64,000 nucleotides of DNA. Source: Tolumonas sp008015085 (GTDB taxonomy: Bacteria; Pseudomonadota; Gammaproteobacteria; Enterobacterales; Aeromonadaceae). Below are positions 22,938 to 32,264 of the stretch, one piece after another. The translations under genes were made by a program, and so were the position numbers. Position 1 is the stretch's first letter. Every line of letters begins with the position of its first letter. The notes under the pieces are model-generated. The model was given only the letters and a program-made list of their open reading frames with translations, was not told where the DNA came from and did not search any database. The stretch is taken from positions 1 through 64,000 of the forward strand of contig JAJUJX010000013.1 of assembly GCA_029265125.1 (NCBI GenBank), in the 5' to 3' direction.

Positions 22938-23525
22938 ATGAGTGTCATTACCGCCGCCGTGATGTTATTTTTGATCATGGATCCTGTCGGCAATTTGCCG
23001 ATTTTTCTGTCTATTTTGCGTCATCTTCCGGCCGAGCGTCGTCGCCGGGTGATGATCCGTGAGTTACTGATTTCACTGATTGTCATGCTGATTTTCCTGT
23101 TTTCGGGTCAGGAATTATTGAATTTACTGAACCTTAAGCAGGAGGCTGTCAGCATTGCTGGTGGCATCGTGCTGTTTCTGATTGCGCTGCGCATGATTTT
23201 CCCTAGCGAAGGGGGGGTTACCGGTTTACCGGAAGGGGAAGAGCCGCTGATTGTACCGATGGCGATCCCGATGATTGCCGGCCCGTCGATTCTGGCGGCA
23301 TTGGTCTTGTTGTCCCATCAGTATCCGGATCAGATGTTTGACTGGGTGCTGGCCTTGTTCCTGTCATGGGGGGTATCAGCAGTTATCCTGATGTTCTATG
23401 AACAGGTGCATAAATTGCTCGGTGAGCGAGTGCTGACGGCAATGGAGCGGTTGATGGGCATGCTGCTGGTCATGATTTCTGTGCAGATGCTGCTGGATGG
23501 CGCCGCCAAATATCTGGGCCACTAA
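22938..23525 (+). CDS. yhgN: MarC-family inner-membrane protein YhgN
   Basis: 195 residues from the ATG at 22938; a TTG three codons upstream is not favoured. Six hydrophobic helices carry the MarC/UPF0056 signatures: LIMDPVGNLPIF near the start, VSIAGGIVLFLIALRMIFP, then PMAIPMIAGPSILAALVLLS and a final MERLMGMLLVMISVQMLLDG. The order and wording match E. coli YhgN closely. The family is an inner-membrane protein of unknown transport role. It is monocistronic, ends at a strong terminator and converges on ppc. Confidence 0.9.
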   Translation: MSVITAAVMLFLIMDPVGNLPIFLSILRHLPAERRRRVMIRELLISLIVMLIFLFSGQELLNLLNLKQEAVSIAGGIVLFLIALRMIFPSEGGVTGLPEGEEPLIVPMAIPMIAGPSILAALVLLSHQYPDQMFDWVLALFLSWGVSAVILMFYEQVHKLLGERVLTAMERLMGMLLVMISVQMLLDGAAKYLGH

Positions 23526-23557
23526 ACCGGGAGTTGAAAGCAACCAATTACCCAAAT

Positions 23558-23590
23558 AACAAAGGAGGCCTGTGCCTCCTTTGTTTTTAT
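23558..23590. terminator. Terminator between yhgN and ppc, possibly bidirectional
   Basis: Perfect 12-bp stem AACAAAGGAGGC/GCCTCCTTTGTT with loop CTGT and a T5 run for yhgN. The minus strand has TTTGTTATTT, which could also serve ppc. Confidence 0.88.
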
Positions 23591-23609
23591 TTTACGTTAC
23601 GACTGAAAA

Positions 23610-26243
23610 CTAGCCCGTATTACGCATTCCGGCTGCGATACCGGCGATGGTCACCATCAGTGCCTGATCAACCTGTGGATGCACTTCATCCGGGTTAGAA
23701 CGGGAGCGGTGCAGCAGTTCTACCTGCAATACGTTCAGTGGGTCAGTGTATGGGTTGCGCAGTTTGATGGATTCCTGGATCCATGGCTGTTCATCCAGCA
23801 GTTCACCTTTCTTCGGACGTAGTTGCAGAACGACATTAATAGAGTCCTGCAACTCCTGACGCAGGCGTTTACCCAGCGGCCACAGGTTTTCTGACGCCAG
23901 ACGCTGGTCATAGTATTCCGCCAGCCACAGATCCGATTTCAGGAACACCATTTCCAGCATTTCCAGACGGGTGTGGAAGAATGGCCATTGCTGATCCATC
24001 TCTTGCAGTAGTGCTTCCTTGCCGTCATCAATCACGGCCTGCAGCGCAACATGGGCACCCAGCCAGGATGGCAGCATCAGACGGTTCTGTGTCCAGGCGA
24101 AGATCCACGGGATAGCACGTAGTGACTCCACACCGCCGTTTGGCTTACGTTTTGACGGACGTGAACCCAGCGGCAGTTTGCCCAGTTCCATTTCTGGAGT
24201 AGCGGCACGGAAGTAAGGCACAAAATCCGGTTCTTCACGCACGACACTACGGTAATGCTGGCAGGAGATGTCGGACAGCGTATCCATCACGGTGTACCAC
24301 TCGGCTTTTGGCTTCGGTGGTGGCAACAGGTTCGCTTCCAGCACGGCACTCGCGTACAGCTTGAAGTTGTGGATCGCCACTTCCGGCAGACCAAATTTGA
24401 AGCGGATCATCTCACCCTGTTCGGTCACGCGGAAACCGCCTTTCAGCGATCCTGGTGGTTGAGACAGAATGGCCTGATGAGCTGGTCCACCGCCACGACC
24501 GATAGTACCGCCACGTCCATGGAACAGCGTCAGTTTCAGATCTTCACGTTCCGCGATCGCCACCAGCTCTTCCATCGCACGATATTGTGCCCAACCCGCT
24601 GCCATCATCCCGGCGTCTTTCGCGGAGTCGGAGTAACCGATCATCACGTGTTGCTGACCGTGGATGTAGTTACGATACCATTCCACAGAAAGCAGACGCT
24701 TCAGAACGGCCGCGGCGTTTTGTAGGTCGTTCTGTGTTTCAAATAGCGGTGCGATTGGCATGTGGAATTTGCAGCCGACTTCTTTCAGCAGCAGCTGTAC
24801 CGCCAGCACGTCTGAAGGCTGACGAGCCATAGAAATGATGTAGATACCGAAGGCATCCTGATCGGTCTGGGCAATCACGCGGCAGGTGTCGATCACCTCT
24901 TGTGATTCTGCGCTGGCCTGCCAGTTAGTCGGCAGCAGAGGGCGACGTGATTCCAGCTCTCTTAGCAGGAATTCTTGCTTCTCAGCTTCGCTCCACTGCG
25001 CATAGTCGCCAAGATTCAGATATTGGGTCAGCTCAGACAGCACTTGGCCGTGGCGCTCGCCATCCTGACGGATATCCAGTTTCAGCAGGTTAACACCGAA
25101 GCACGCCAGTTTACGCAGTACATCCAGCAGCATGCCATCAGCAATGATGCTCATTCCGCAAGATTGCAGCGAGCGGTAGCACAGCTCCAGCGGTTCACGC
25201 AGCTGTTCGGTACGGGTGATCAGGTCGCGGTTTTCAGTGTACTGACCCTGCAGCTTAGCAGTGACAGCTTGTTGCGTTTCACGCAGTGCATCACGCACCA
25301 CACGCAGGATCGCACGATATGGCTCGCTGCATTCACCGACACGCTGACGTAATTCATCACTGCAATCGGTCATCGAGAGTTCAGAGACCAGTTCCTGAAT
25401 ATCGGTCAGGAACAGATTGATAGCGACCCAACGGGATAGCAGCAGCACTTCCTGAGTCACTTTAGCGGTCACGAACGGGTTACCGTCACGGTCGCCGCCC
25501 ATCCAGGAAGCGATACGTACCGGGTGAGCGCGCAGCGGCAGACGAATACCAAAGTTTTCCTGCAGACGATCATCCAACTGACGCAGGAACTGCGGAATAG
25601 CTGGCCACAGGTTGTTTTCAATAACCGCGAAACCCCATTTAGCTTCATCAACCGGAGTCGGACGCTGTTCACGGATTTCATTGGTATGCCAGGACTGATT
25701 CACCAGCTGTTCAATGCGGTGCTGAATAAATTTGCATTCACGTGGGGTCAGATCCTGCAGCTGCAGCTCTTCCAGACATTCGTTCAGCTGTACATGTTTA
25801 TGGATCAGCGTGCGACGGGTCACCTCGGTTGGGTGTGCAGTCAGAACCAGCTCGATATCCAGCTCGCTGACGGCTTCAATCACTTCTTCTTCCGACAAGT
25901 TAGAGGCTTTCAGCTTATCGAACAGTTTGTCCAGCGGATCGGGCGTAGAATGCAGTTCGCCCTGACGGGACATGGAGTGAAATTGTTCTGCCACGTTGGC
26001 CAGATTTAAAAATTGGCTGAATGCACGCGCGACGGGCAATAATTCGTCATCGCTCAGATTTTTCAGCGTAGAGATCAGCTTCTGTCTGTCTTCTTCATTA
26101 CCTTGACGGGATGACTTAGCCAGTTGACGAATATTTTCAATCTTGCCGAGAAACTCGTCGCCAAGATGCTCCTTGATGGTTTTGCCCAGTAACTGGCCTA
26201 ACATGCCCACATTACCGCGCAACGCCGCGTACATATCACTCAT
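23610..26243 (-). CDS. ppc: Phosphoenolpyruvate carboxylase
   Basis: 877 residues, the usual bacterial length (883 in E. coli). Signature motifs are intact: LVLTAHPTEVTRRTL with the catalytic His, VMIGYSDSAKDAGMMAAGW, FHGRGGTIGRGGGPAHQAI and the C-terminal MRNTG that forms the aspartate inhibitor site. It carboxylates PEP to oxaloacetate, feeding the TCA cycle and the aspartate family made by metL below. The ppc-argE order is conserved with E. coli. A stem-loop lies in its leader. Confidence 0.97.
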   Translation of the reverse strand: MSDMYAALRGNVGMLGQLLGKTIKEHLGDEFLGKIENIRQLAKSSRQGNEEDRQKLISTLKNLSDDELLPVARAFSQFLNLANVAEQFHSMSRQGELHSTPDPLDKLFDKLKASNLSEEEVIEAVSELDIELVLTAHPTEVTRRTLIHKHVQLNECLEELQLQDLTPRECKFIQHRIEQLVNQSWHTNEIREQRPTPVDEAKWGFAVIENNLWPAIPQFLRQLDDRLQENFGIRLPLRAHPVRIASWMGGDRDGNPFVTAKVTQEVLLLSRWVAINLFLTDIQELVSELSMTDCSDELRQRVGECSEPYRAILRVVRDALRETQQAVTAKLQGQYTENRDLITRTEQLREPLELCYRSLQSCGMSIIADGMLLDVLRKLACFGVNLLKLDIRQDGERHGQVLSELTQYLNLGDYAQWSEAEKQEFLLRELESRRPLLPTNWQASAESQEVIDTCRVIAQTDQDAFGIYIISMARQPSDVLAVQLLLKEVGCKFHMPIAPLFETQNDLQNAAAVLKRLLSVEWYRNYIHGQQHVMIGYSDSAKDAGMMAAGWAQYRAMEELVAIAEREDLKLTLFHGRGGTIGRGGGPAHQAILSQPPGSLKGGFRVTEQGEMIRFKFGLPEVAIHNFKLYASAVLEANLLPPPKPKAEWYTVMDTLSDISCQHYRSVVREEPDFVPYFRAATPEMELGKLPLGSRPSKRKPNGGVESLRAIPWIFAWTQNRLMLPSWLGAHVALQAVIDDGKEALLQEMDQQWPFFHTRLEMLEMVFLKSDLWLAEYYDQRLASENLWPLGKRLRQELQDSINVVLQLRPKKGELLDEQPWIQESIKLRNPYTDPLNVLQVELLHRSRSNPDEVHPQVDQALMVTIAGIAAGMRNTG

Positions 26244-26267
26244 TAATGTTGTCCTTCCTTTGTAGTG

Positions 26268-26290
26268 GCGGGGTACAGCCTTTACCCCGC
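26268..26290 (-). other. Stem-loop in the ppc leader / argE 3' flank
   Basis: 8-bp stem GCGGGGTA/TACCCCGC with a seven-base loop, about 25 bases before the ppc ATG. No T run follows it, so it is not a typical terminator; it may shape the 5' end of the ppc mRNA. Confidence 0.4.
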
Positions 26291-26368
26291 AAACAGTCCA
26301 AGTTATCAGTATTCTTCATCTCAGATCAAACGGTGAACGCCATAAAAATGCAAAAATTTGCATAACGG

Positions 26369-27514
26369 CTACAAACAGAAACGTTGCACCAGATGCTGAA
26401 TTAATTCGGTAGTAGGTTTAACAAAGGATAGATCAAGATATTCATCAGGTTGGTGTGCCTGTGTAATATATCCCGGACCCATCACAATCGTTTCACAGCC
26501 CAGTTGCTGAATGAACGGCGCTTCGGTGCAATAGTTCACGACTTCAGCCTTGTTGCCGCTCAGTTGTTCCGCTTCTTTGACGAATGCCGAGTTTTCATCA
26601 CAGCCATATGGCGGTACCGGCTCATGCAGATGTTCGATACTGATGGCACCCGGATACTCAGCCTCCACCGGTGCCAGATGGCGTTTCAGTTCGGTAATCA
26701 AATCTTCCGGCATCACACCCGGTATTGGCCTAAAATCAATGCACAGCTCACAGCCGCCACAAATACGGTTGGCGCTGTCGCCACCATGAATACTGCCGAG
26801 GTTCAGGGTCGGATAGGGCACATCAAAATGGGTGTTGTTATATTTAAGTTTCAGTTCCTGTTGCAATGCCAGCACATGGGTCAGCACTTTATGCATAATT
26901 TCAATGGCATTGACGCCGTTTGCAGGGTTGGATGAATGCCCGCTTTTGCCCACCACGCGGATGGCTTCCGACATGTGACCTTTGTGCATAAATACCGGAA
27001 CCAGCCCCGTCGGTTCACCGATGACGGCGTAATCCGGGCGGATAGGGTGCGCATCCGCAATCGCCTTGGCACCAGCCATGCTGGTCTCTTCGTCTGCGGT
27101 GGCCAGAATGCGCAGCGGTTTTTTCAGCTGTGTCAGATCAATATTTTTCAATGCTTCGGCAATAAAGACAAAGAAGCCCTTCATATCGATGGTGCCAAGC
27201 CCATAGATACGATCGCCATCCTGTGTCAGTTTGAACGGATCTTTTTGCCAGCGGTCCGCATCGTAAGGCACGGTGTCTGTATGACCGGCAAGGAGTAACC
27301 CACCATCACCACTGCCTAAGGTTGCGATCAGATTGAATTTTCCTCTGGTTCCGGGAACCGGCAGGATCTCGATCTGCATACCTAATTTTTCAAACCAGGA
27401 GGCGAGCAGTTCAATTACACCTTTATTACTCTGATCCCAGGCAGGATCTGTGCTGCTAATCGATGGCAGCGCGATAATATCGCGATACATCTGAAAAAAA
27501 TCGGGATTACTCAT
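26369..27514 (-). CDS. argE: Acetylornithine deacetylase
   Basis: 381 residues, M20 metallopeptidase family. Metal-binding motifs are in place: LLLAGHTDTVPYD, GLGTIDMKGFF, ATADEETSMAGA and GEPTGL; the dimerisation domain has HKGHMSEAIRVVGKSGHSS. It releases ornithine from N-acetylornithine, the linear arginine pathway. Divergent from argCBF across a region with tandem ARG boxes, so it should be repressed by ArgR with arginine. Confidence 0.95.
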   Translation of the reverse strand: MSNPDFFQMYRDIIALPSISSTDPAWDQSNKGVIELLASWFEKLGMQIEILPVPGTRGKFNLIATLGSGDGGLLLAGHTDTVPYDADRWQKDPFKLTQDGDRIYGLGTIDMKGFFVFIAEALKNIDLTQLKKPLRILATADEETSMAGAKAIADAHPIRPDYAVIGEPTGLVPVFMHKGHMSEAIRVVGKSGHSSNPANGVNAIEIMHKVLTHVLALQQELKLKYNNTHFDVPYPTLNLGSIHGGDSANRICGGCELCIDFRPIPGVMPEDLITELKRHLAPVEAEYPGAISIEHLHEPVPPYGCDENSAFVKEAEQLSGNKAEVVNYCTEAPFIQQLGCETIVMGPGYITQAHQPDEYLDLSFVKPTTELIQHLVQRFCL

Positions 27515-27759
27515 GTTTCCTCCTTGCGCGGCACAGTTTAATTTGGTAAATAATAGAAATGCAATCGAAATGCATAAATATTAACTTCTGAGGGTCGTCT
27601 CCCGCGACATCAGTCACAGGGCACCAACAATGTTCATGCAGCAATTTTTTATCGGCCGACGATATATTTCTGTTTGAATCTGCCACACTATGTGCCGCAG
27701 AAGTCAGCATTTCACTTCGCTACGAATTAATCTGAATTTTGAGATAAATGGAAAGCGCT
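27515..27759. other. argE/argC divergent control region
   Basis: 245 bases between the divergent start codons. It holds the tandem ARG boxes described separately and AT-rich stretches suitable for both promoters. No protein gene is credible here. Confidence 0.6.
27548..27586. promoter_or_regulatory. Tandem ARG boxes (ArgR operator)
   Basis: Two 18-bp sites, 27548-27565 and 27569-27586, separated by 3 bp as ArgR operators usually are. The right box matches the E. coli consensus WNTGAATWWWWATTCANW at about 14 of 16 informative positions (core TGCATAAATATTAA); the left one is weaker. Placement next to the argE start suits repression of argE and, by overlap, of argCBF. Confidence 0.65.
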
Positions 27760-28764
27760 ATGCTTAATGTCGTAATTATTGGTGCCAGTGGCTACGCCGG
27801 GGCTGAATTAGCCTTATTAGTTCATAAACATCCTGAGCTTAACCTGAAAGGGCTTTATGTGTCTGCAGGGAGTCAGGACGCGAACAAACCTTTTTCTGCG
27901 TTACATCCGCAGTGTCTGGGTCTGGTTGATCTGCCGGTGAAACCACTGGACGATGCCGGTATGCAGGAAGCGAAAACCGGCACCGATCTGATCTGCCTGG
28001 CCACCGCACATGAAGTCAGTATGAATCTGGCGCCACAATTCCTGGCTGCAGGTATTCCGGTCTTCGATCTGTCCGGGGCTTTCCGTGTGCAGCAGGATGG
28101 TTTTTACGACAAATACTACGGTTTTACTCACGATCAGCCGGAATGGCTGTCTAAGGCTATTTACGGTCTGGCAGAGTGGAATGCGGAACAGATCAAGCAG
28201 ACCGATCTGATCGCGGTAGCAGGCTGCTATCCAACCGCCTCACTGCTGGCGCTGAAGCCACTGATGGAAGCGGGTCTTATCAAGGCGGACACTACACCAA
28301 TTATCAACGCCGTGTCTGGTGTATCCGGTGCAGGCCGTAAAGCTGCTATCGGTACCAGTTTCTGCGAAGTCAGTCTGAACCCGTACGGTGTCTTTAATCA
28401 CCGTCATCAGCCTGAAATCAGCTACCACTTAGGTAGTAAGGTCGTATTCCAGCCACATCTGGGTAATTTTGTGCGCGGTATTCTGGCGACCATCTATGTG
28501 CAACTGGCGGATGGCGTGACGGAAGAACAGGTCAATGCCGCTTATCAGGTGTATGCCAACAGCCCGATCGTACGCCTGAGCAAGCAGTGGCCGTCGATTC
28601 GTGGTGTTGCTGGTACGCCATTCTGTGATCTGCACTGGCAAATGCAAGATGGCCTGCTGATTGTTGGCTCTGCCATCGATAACCTGCTGAAAGGGGCCTC
28701 TTCACAGGCAATGCAATGTATCAATCTGCGTTTTGGTTTCGAACCAACGCTGGGTCTGCTGTAA
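27760..28764 (+). CDS. argC: N-acetyl-gamma-glutamyl-phosphate reductase
   Basis: 334 residues from the ATG at 27760, which gives MLNVVIIGASGYAGAEL like E. coli and the same length; an in-frame ATG 12 bases earlier has no better ribosome site. The NADP fold motif GASGYAGAE, AVAGCYPTAS with the catalytic Cys, and PHLGNFVRGI are present. Third step of arginine synthesis. First gene of argCBF, 16 bases before argB. Confidence 0.96.
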   Translation: MLNVVIIGASGYAGAELALLVHKHPELNLKGLYVSAGSQDANKPFSALHPQCLGLVDLPVKPLDDAGMQEAKTGTDLICLATAHEVSMNLAPQFLAAGIPVFDLSGAFRVQQDGFYDKYYGFTHDQPEWLSKAIYGLAEWNAEQIKQTDLIAVAGCYPTASLLALKPLMEAGLIKADTTPIINAVSGVSGAGRKAAIGTSFCEVSLNPYGVFNHRHQPEISYHLGSKVVFQPHLGNFVRGILATIYVQLADGVTEEQVNAAYQVYANSPIVRLSKQWPSIRGVAGTPFCDLHWQMQDGLLIVGSAIDNLLKGASSQAMQCINLRFGFEPTLGLL

Positions 28765-28780
28765 GGTCAGGAAAACCGAG

Positions 28781-29563
28781 ATGACACAACAAGTTCCATT
28801 GATTATCAAACTGGGTGGTGCGCTGCTGGAAACCGAAGGCGCACTGACCGCTTTTATTGGTGGCATTCAAAGCTTCCTGAAACAATTCCCGCGTCCGCTG
28901 GTGCTGGTGCACGGTGGCGGCTGTCTGGTGGATGACCTACTCAAAGCACTGGGCAAAACCAGTACCAAAAAGAATGGGTTGCGGGTAACTCCTGCGGATC
29001 AGATCCCGTATGTGGTAGGCGCTCTGGCGGGTACAGCCAACAAACAAATGATGGCGGAAGCCATTGCTCAGGATCTCAATCCAGTGGGTTTATCACTGGC
29101 GGATGGCGGCCTGTGCGAAGTAACCCAGCTTGATCCTGATTTGGGCAATGTGGGTGACTGCAAACCGAAAAATCCGGCACTGCTGAAAGCGCTGCTGGCT
29201 CAAAATTTCCTGCCTGTGATCAGCTCTATCGGTATTACCGCACAAGGCGAGCTGATGAACGTCAATGCGGATCAGGCAGCGATTGCACTGGCTGAGTTGC
29301 TGGATGCTGACCTGCTGATGCTGTCAGATGTCGTTGGTATTCTGGATGCCAACAAGCAATTGATCCCGGAATTAGATCCGGCCAAAACTGAACAACTGGT
29401 GGCTGACGGTGTCATCACCGATGGTATGGCCGTAAAAGTAAAAGCAGCTTTGCAGGTCTCTGCTGCGATTAAGAAACCGATTGTCGTGGCTAGCTGGCGT
29501 GATCCTCAACTGTTAGTGAAGCTGGCTAACGGTGAAGCGGCTGGTACTCGTCTTCAAGCTTAA
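28781..29563 (+). CDS. argB: Acetylglutamate kinase
   Basis: 261 residues from the ATG at 28781 (AGGA upstream), as E. coli ArgB. Amino-acid kinase fold motifs: LIIKLGGALLE, VLVHGGGCLVDDLL and LLMLSDVVGILD. It phosphorylates N-acetylglutamate. The N-terminal extension of arginine-inhibited hexameric forms is lacking, so control is probably through ArgR and ArgA rather than feedback on this enzyme. Confidence 0.96.
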   Translation: MTQQVPLIIKLGGALLETEGALTAFIGGIQSFLKQFPRPLVLVHGGGCLVDDLLKALGKTSTKKNGLRVTPADQIPYVVGALAGTANKQMMAEAIAQDLNPVGLSLADGGLCEVTQLDPDLGNVGDCKPKNPALLKALLAQNFLPVISSIGITAQGELMNVNADQAAIALAELLDADLLMLSDVVGILDANKQLIPELDPAKTEQLVADGVITDGMAVKVKAALQVSAAIKKPIVVASWRDPQLLVKLANGEAAGTRLQA

Positions 29564-29590
29564 ATAAATGGATTATTAAGGAGCGCAGTG

Positions 29591-30502
29591 ATGCGTCATC
29601 TGTTAGATACTACGGAATTCAATAAAGATGAATTACATGCCCTGATCGCCTTAGGTCGGGAAATGAAAGCAAATCCGGCCGCATTCCGTACCGGATTAGC
29701 TGGCAAAAATATCGTCACACTGTTTGAAAAACAGTCTCTGCGTACCCGAGTCACGTTTGATATTGGTATCAATCGCCTCGGTGGCCATGCGGTTTATCTG
29801 GATCAACAGAATGGCGCGATGGGTCAACGTGAATCAGTCAAAGACTTCGCTGCCAACCTGTCCCGCTGGTGTGATGGGATTGTTGCTCGCGTATTTGACC
29901 ATAAAACGCTGCAAGGTCTGCGCGAACACGCGACTGTTCCCGTCGTGAACTCACTGTGTAACCTTTACCATCCGTGCCAGGCACTGGCTGACTTCATGAC
30001 CATTGCCGAAAACTACGATGATCTGAGCAAAGTCAAATTGGCTTATCTGGGTGACGGCAACAACGTCGCGCACTCGCTGTTGATCACTGGAGCAATTTTG
30101 GGCACCGACGTAACCGTCGTTTCCCCGAAAGGCTCAGGCCCGGATGCGCAAATTTTCAATCTGGCCGCCGATCTGGCACGGAAAACCGGCGCTAAACTGG
30201 CTGTCACCGACAACTGCGATGATATTCGTGGTTTTGATGTCGCCTATACTGATACCTGGGTTTCTATGGGTGATAACACCCCAATGGAAGCGGTTATCGA
30301 TAAGTTCATGCCGTATCAGATCAATCAGGCGCTGCTCGATAGCACCGGTATCCGCCATGTGCTGCACTGCCAACCGGCGCACCGTGAGCTGGAAATTACC
30401 TCTGAGGTGATGGATGGCCCAGCTTCACTGATCATGGATGAAGCAGAAAACCGCATGCATATCCAGAATGCGATTCTCTATACTTTAATCAATCAGGCAT
30501 AA
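29591..30502 (+). CDS. argF: Ornithine carbamoyltransferase (short Shewanella-type)
   Basis: 303 residues from the ATG at 29591 (AAGGAG seven bases upstream). The carbamoyl-phosphate loop reads KQSLRTRVTF (SxRT type), with NLYHPCQALADF and YLGDGNNVAHSL. The ornithine loop is HCQPAH rather than HCLPAH: Cys is kept but Leu is Gln (CAA). It should convert ornithine and carbamoyl phosphate to citrulline. It resembles the short enzymes of Shewanella more than E. coli ArgI/ArgF. Last gene of argCBF before a terminator. Confidence 0.93.
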   Translation: MRHLLDTTEFNKDELHALIALGREMKANPAAFRTGLAGKNIVTLFEKQSLRTRVTFDIGINRLGGHAVYLDQQNGAMGQRESVKDFAANLSRWCDGIVARVFDHKTLQGLREHATVPVVNSLCNLYHPCQALADFMTIAENYDDLSKVKLAYLGDGNNVAHSLLITGAILGTDVTVVSPKGSGPDAQIFNLAADLARKTGAKLAVTDNCDDIRGFDVAYTDTWVSMGDNTPMEAVIDKFMPYQINQALLDSTGIRHVLHCQPAHRELEITSEVMDGPASLIMDEAENRMHIQNAILYTLINQA

Positions 30503-30507
30503 TCCTA

Positions 30508-30537
30508 AGGGAGCCGCAAAAGTGGCTCCTTTTTCTT
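30508..30537 (+). terminator. Terminator between argF and argH
   Basis: Stem GGAGCC/GGCTCC with an eight-base loop, followed by TTTTTCTT. It separates argH from argCBF where argG would normally lie. Confidence 0.85.
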
Positions 30538-30589
30538 AGTAGCCTCGTTACACTAAGCATTACCGCAGAATTTAAGAAAGGAACCTGTC

Positions 30590-31975
30590 ATGGCTTTATG
30601 GGGTGGACGTTTCAGCCAGGCCGCTGATACCCGATTCAAACAATTCAACGACTCGCTGCGTTTTGACTATCGTCTGGCCGAACAGGATATCGTCGGCTCT
30701 ATTGGCTGGTCAAAAGCACTGGTCAGCGTCGGTGTACTGACTGCAGACGAGCAAACTAAGCTGGAAGCAGCGCTGTTGGCACTAAAAGCCGAAGTGGAAG
30801 CAGACCCTGAACAGATCCTGCAATCTGATGCCGAAGACATTCACTCCTGGGTGGAAGGCAAATTGATCGAACGGGTCGGCGATCTGGGTAAGAAATTACA
30901 CACCGGCCGTAGCCGTAACGATCAGGTTGCCACTGATCTGAAACTCTGGTGTAAACAGCAAGGCACCATTCTGCTGGAAAGCATTCATGGCTTGCAAACC
31001 AAACTGGTTGCAACCGCCCGTCAGTACCAGACCACGACTTTACCTGGCTATACCCACCTGCAACGTGCTCAGCCAGTCACCTTTTCTCACTGGGCTCTGG
31101 CTTATGTGGAAATGCTGGATCGTGATTACACTCGCCTGCAGGATGCCCTCAAACGTCTGAACACCAGTCCGCTGGGCTCTGGTGCACTGGCAGGGACGGC
31201 CTATCCGATCGACCGTCAAGCACTAGCGCTGGATCTTGGTTTTGAGCGTGCCACCCGTAATAGTCTGGATTCTGTTTCTGATCGTGACCATGCTATTGAA
31301 CTGATGAGCACTGCGGCACTGTCGATGATTCACCTGTCGCGTTTTGCTGAAGATCTGATTTTCTATGCCTCTGGCGAAGCAGGCTTTGTCGAGTTATCCG
31401 ATAAAGTCACTTCTGGTTCATCACTGATGCCACAGAAGAAAAACCCGGATGCATTGGAGCTGATCCGTGGTAAAACCGGTCGTGTGGCGGGTGCCTTGAA
31501 TGGTATGTTGATGACGCTGAAAGCATTGCCTTTGGCATACAACAAAGACATGCAGGAAGATAAAGAAGGCTTGTTTGATGCGCTGGATACCTGGCATGAC
31601 TGCTTAGATATGGCGCAGCTGGTGCTGGAAGATCTGAAAGTCAACGAACCGGTCACCAAAGCGGCGGCAATGGGCGGTTATTCTAACGCTACTGAATTGG
31701 CTGATTATTTGGTCGCTAAAGGTATTCCATTCCGCGAAGCACATCATATTGTCGGCGAAGCCGTTGTGTACGCCATTACCCAGCAAAAACCACTGGAAAA
31801 CCTCACTGTTGCTGAATTTAAACAGTTCAATACGGTAATTGCTGATGATGTGTATCCAATCCTGTCGTTGGAATCAACACTGGCTAAACGTCAGGCGCTA
31901 GGTGGAGTCTGTGCCGAACAGATCGCATTTGCACTGCAACAGGCTGAACAGCATCTAACTGCCCGCGTAAAATAA
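30590..31975 (+). CDS. argH: Argininosuccinate lyase
   Basis: 461 residues, with ALWGGRFSQ at the start, HTGRSRNDQVATD and the superfamily signature GSSLMPQKKNPDALE with the catalytic Ser. It splits argininosuccinate to arginine and fumarate. It is not the ArgH-ArgA fusion known in Vibrio and relatives; no acetyltransferase domain follows. It has its own AAAGGA and probably its own promoter after the upstream terminator. Confidence 0.97.
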   Translation: MALWGGRFSQAADTRFKQFNDSLRFDYRLAEQDIVGSIGWSKALVSVGVLTADEQTKLEAALLALKAEVEADPEQILQSDAEDIHSWVEGKLIERVGDLGKKLHTGRSRNDQVATDLKLWCKQQGTILLESIHGLQTKLVATARQYQTTTLPGYTHLQRAQPVTFSHWALAYVEMLDRDYTRLQDALKRLNTSPLGSGALAGTAYPIDRQALALDLGFERATRNSLDSVSDRDHAIELMSTAALSMIHLSRFAEDLIFYASGEAGFVELSDKVTSGSSLMPQKKNPDALELIRGKTGRVAGALNGMLMTLKALPLAYNKDMQEDKEGLFDALDTWHDCLDMAQLVLEDLKVNEPVTKAAAMGGYSNATELADYLVAKGIPFREAHHIVGEAVVYAITQQKPLENLTVAEFKQFNTVIADDVYPILSLESTLAKRQALGGVCAEQIAFALQQAEQHLTARVK

Positions 31976-32002
31976 AATGATTTGAGAGAGAAGTGTGCCA
32001 GT

Positions 32003-32029
32003 AAAAGGGGAGCTGTAGCTCCCCTTTTT
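32003..32029 (+). terminator. Terminator after argH
   Basis: Perfect 12-bp stem AAAAGGGGAGCT/AGCTCCCCTTTT closing on a tiny loop, then T. Confidence 0.93.
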
Positions 32030-32063
32030 GTTTCCGATTTGTGCACAAAACCGACAATAAAAC

Positions 32064-32091
32064 TTGCACCCAGATTTCTGTTCCGTATAAT
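32064..32091 (+). promoter_or_regulatory. Promoter of the S10 ribosomal operon
   Basis: TTGCAC (32064-32069), 16-base spacer, TATAAT (32086-32091). Expected start near 32098, leaving a leader of about 167 bases before rpsJ. Confidence 0.85.
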
Positions 32092-32097
32092 ACGCCA

Positions 32098-32264
32098 GCT
32101 TGCTAATACCAAGCTGAGCTATATGCTCCGGTGTTCGAGATATTCGGCACCTCATCAGTTCCTCCGATAGGGAGGAAAACTTAGCGAAACAACCTCCGGG
32201 TCGGAATAAAACGATCTCGGGCGGTTTTGTTTCATGTTCTTTTTACCATCTGGAGCTCTGGTCC
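32098..32264 (+). promoter_or_regulatory. S10 operon leader (expected L4 autoregulatory region)
   Basis: A long untranslated leader with several potential stem-loops; the last (AAAAC..GTTTT around 32208-32231) ends in a T-rich stretch before rpsJ. In E. coli ribosomal protein L4 binds such a leader to cause termination and block translation. That L4 acts here is inferred from position and operon content. Confidence 0.55.

Noticed and set aside
30590..31975. ArgH-ArgA fusion as in vibrios
   Set aside because: The protein ends at 461 residues, directly before a terminator, with no acetyltransferase domain.
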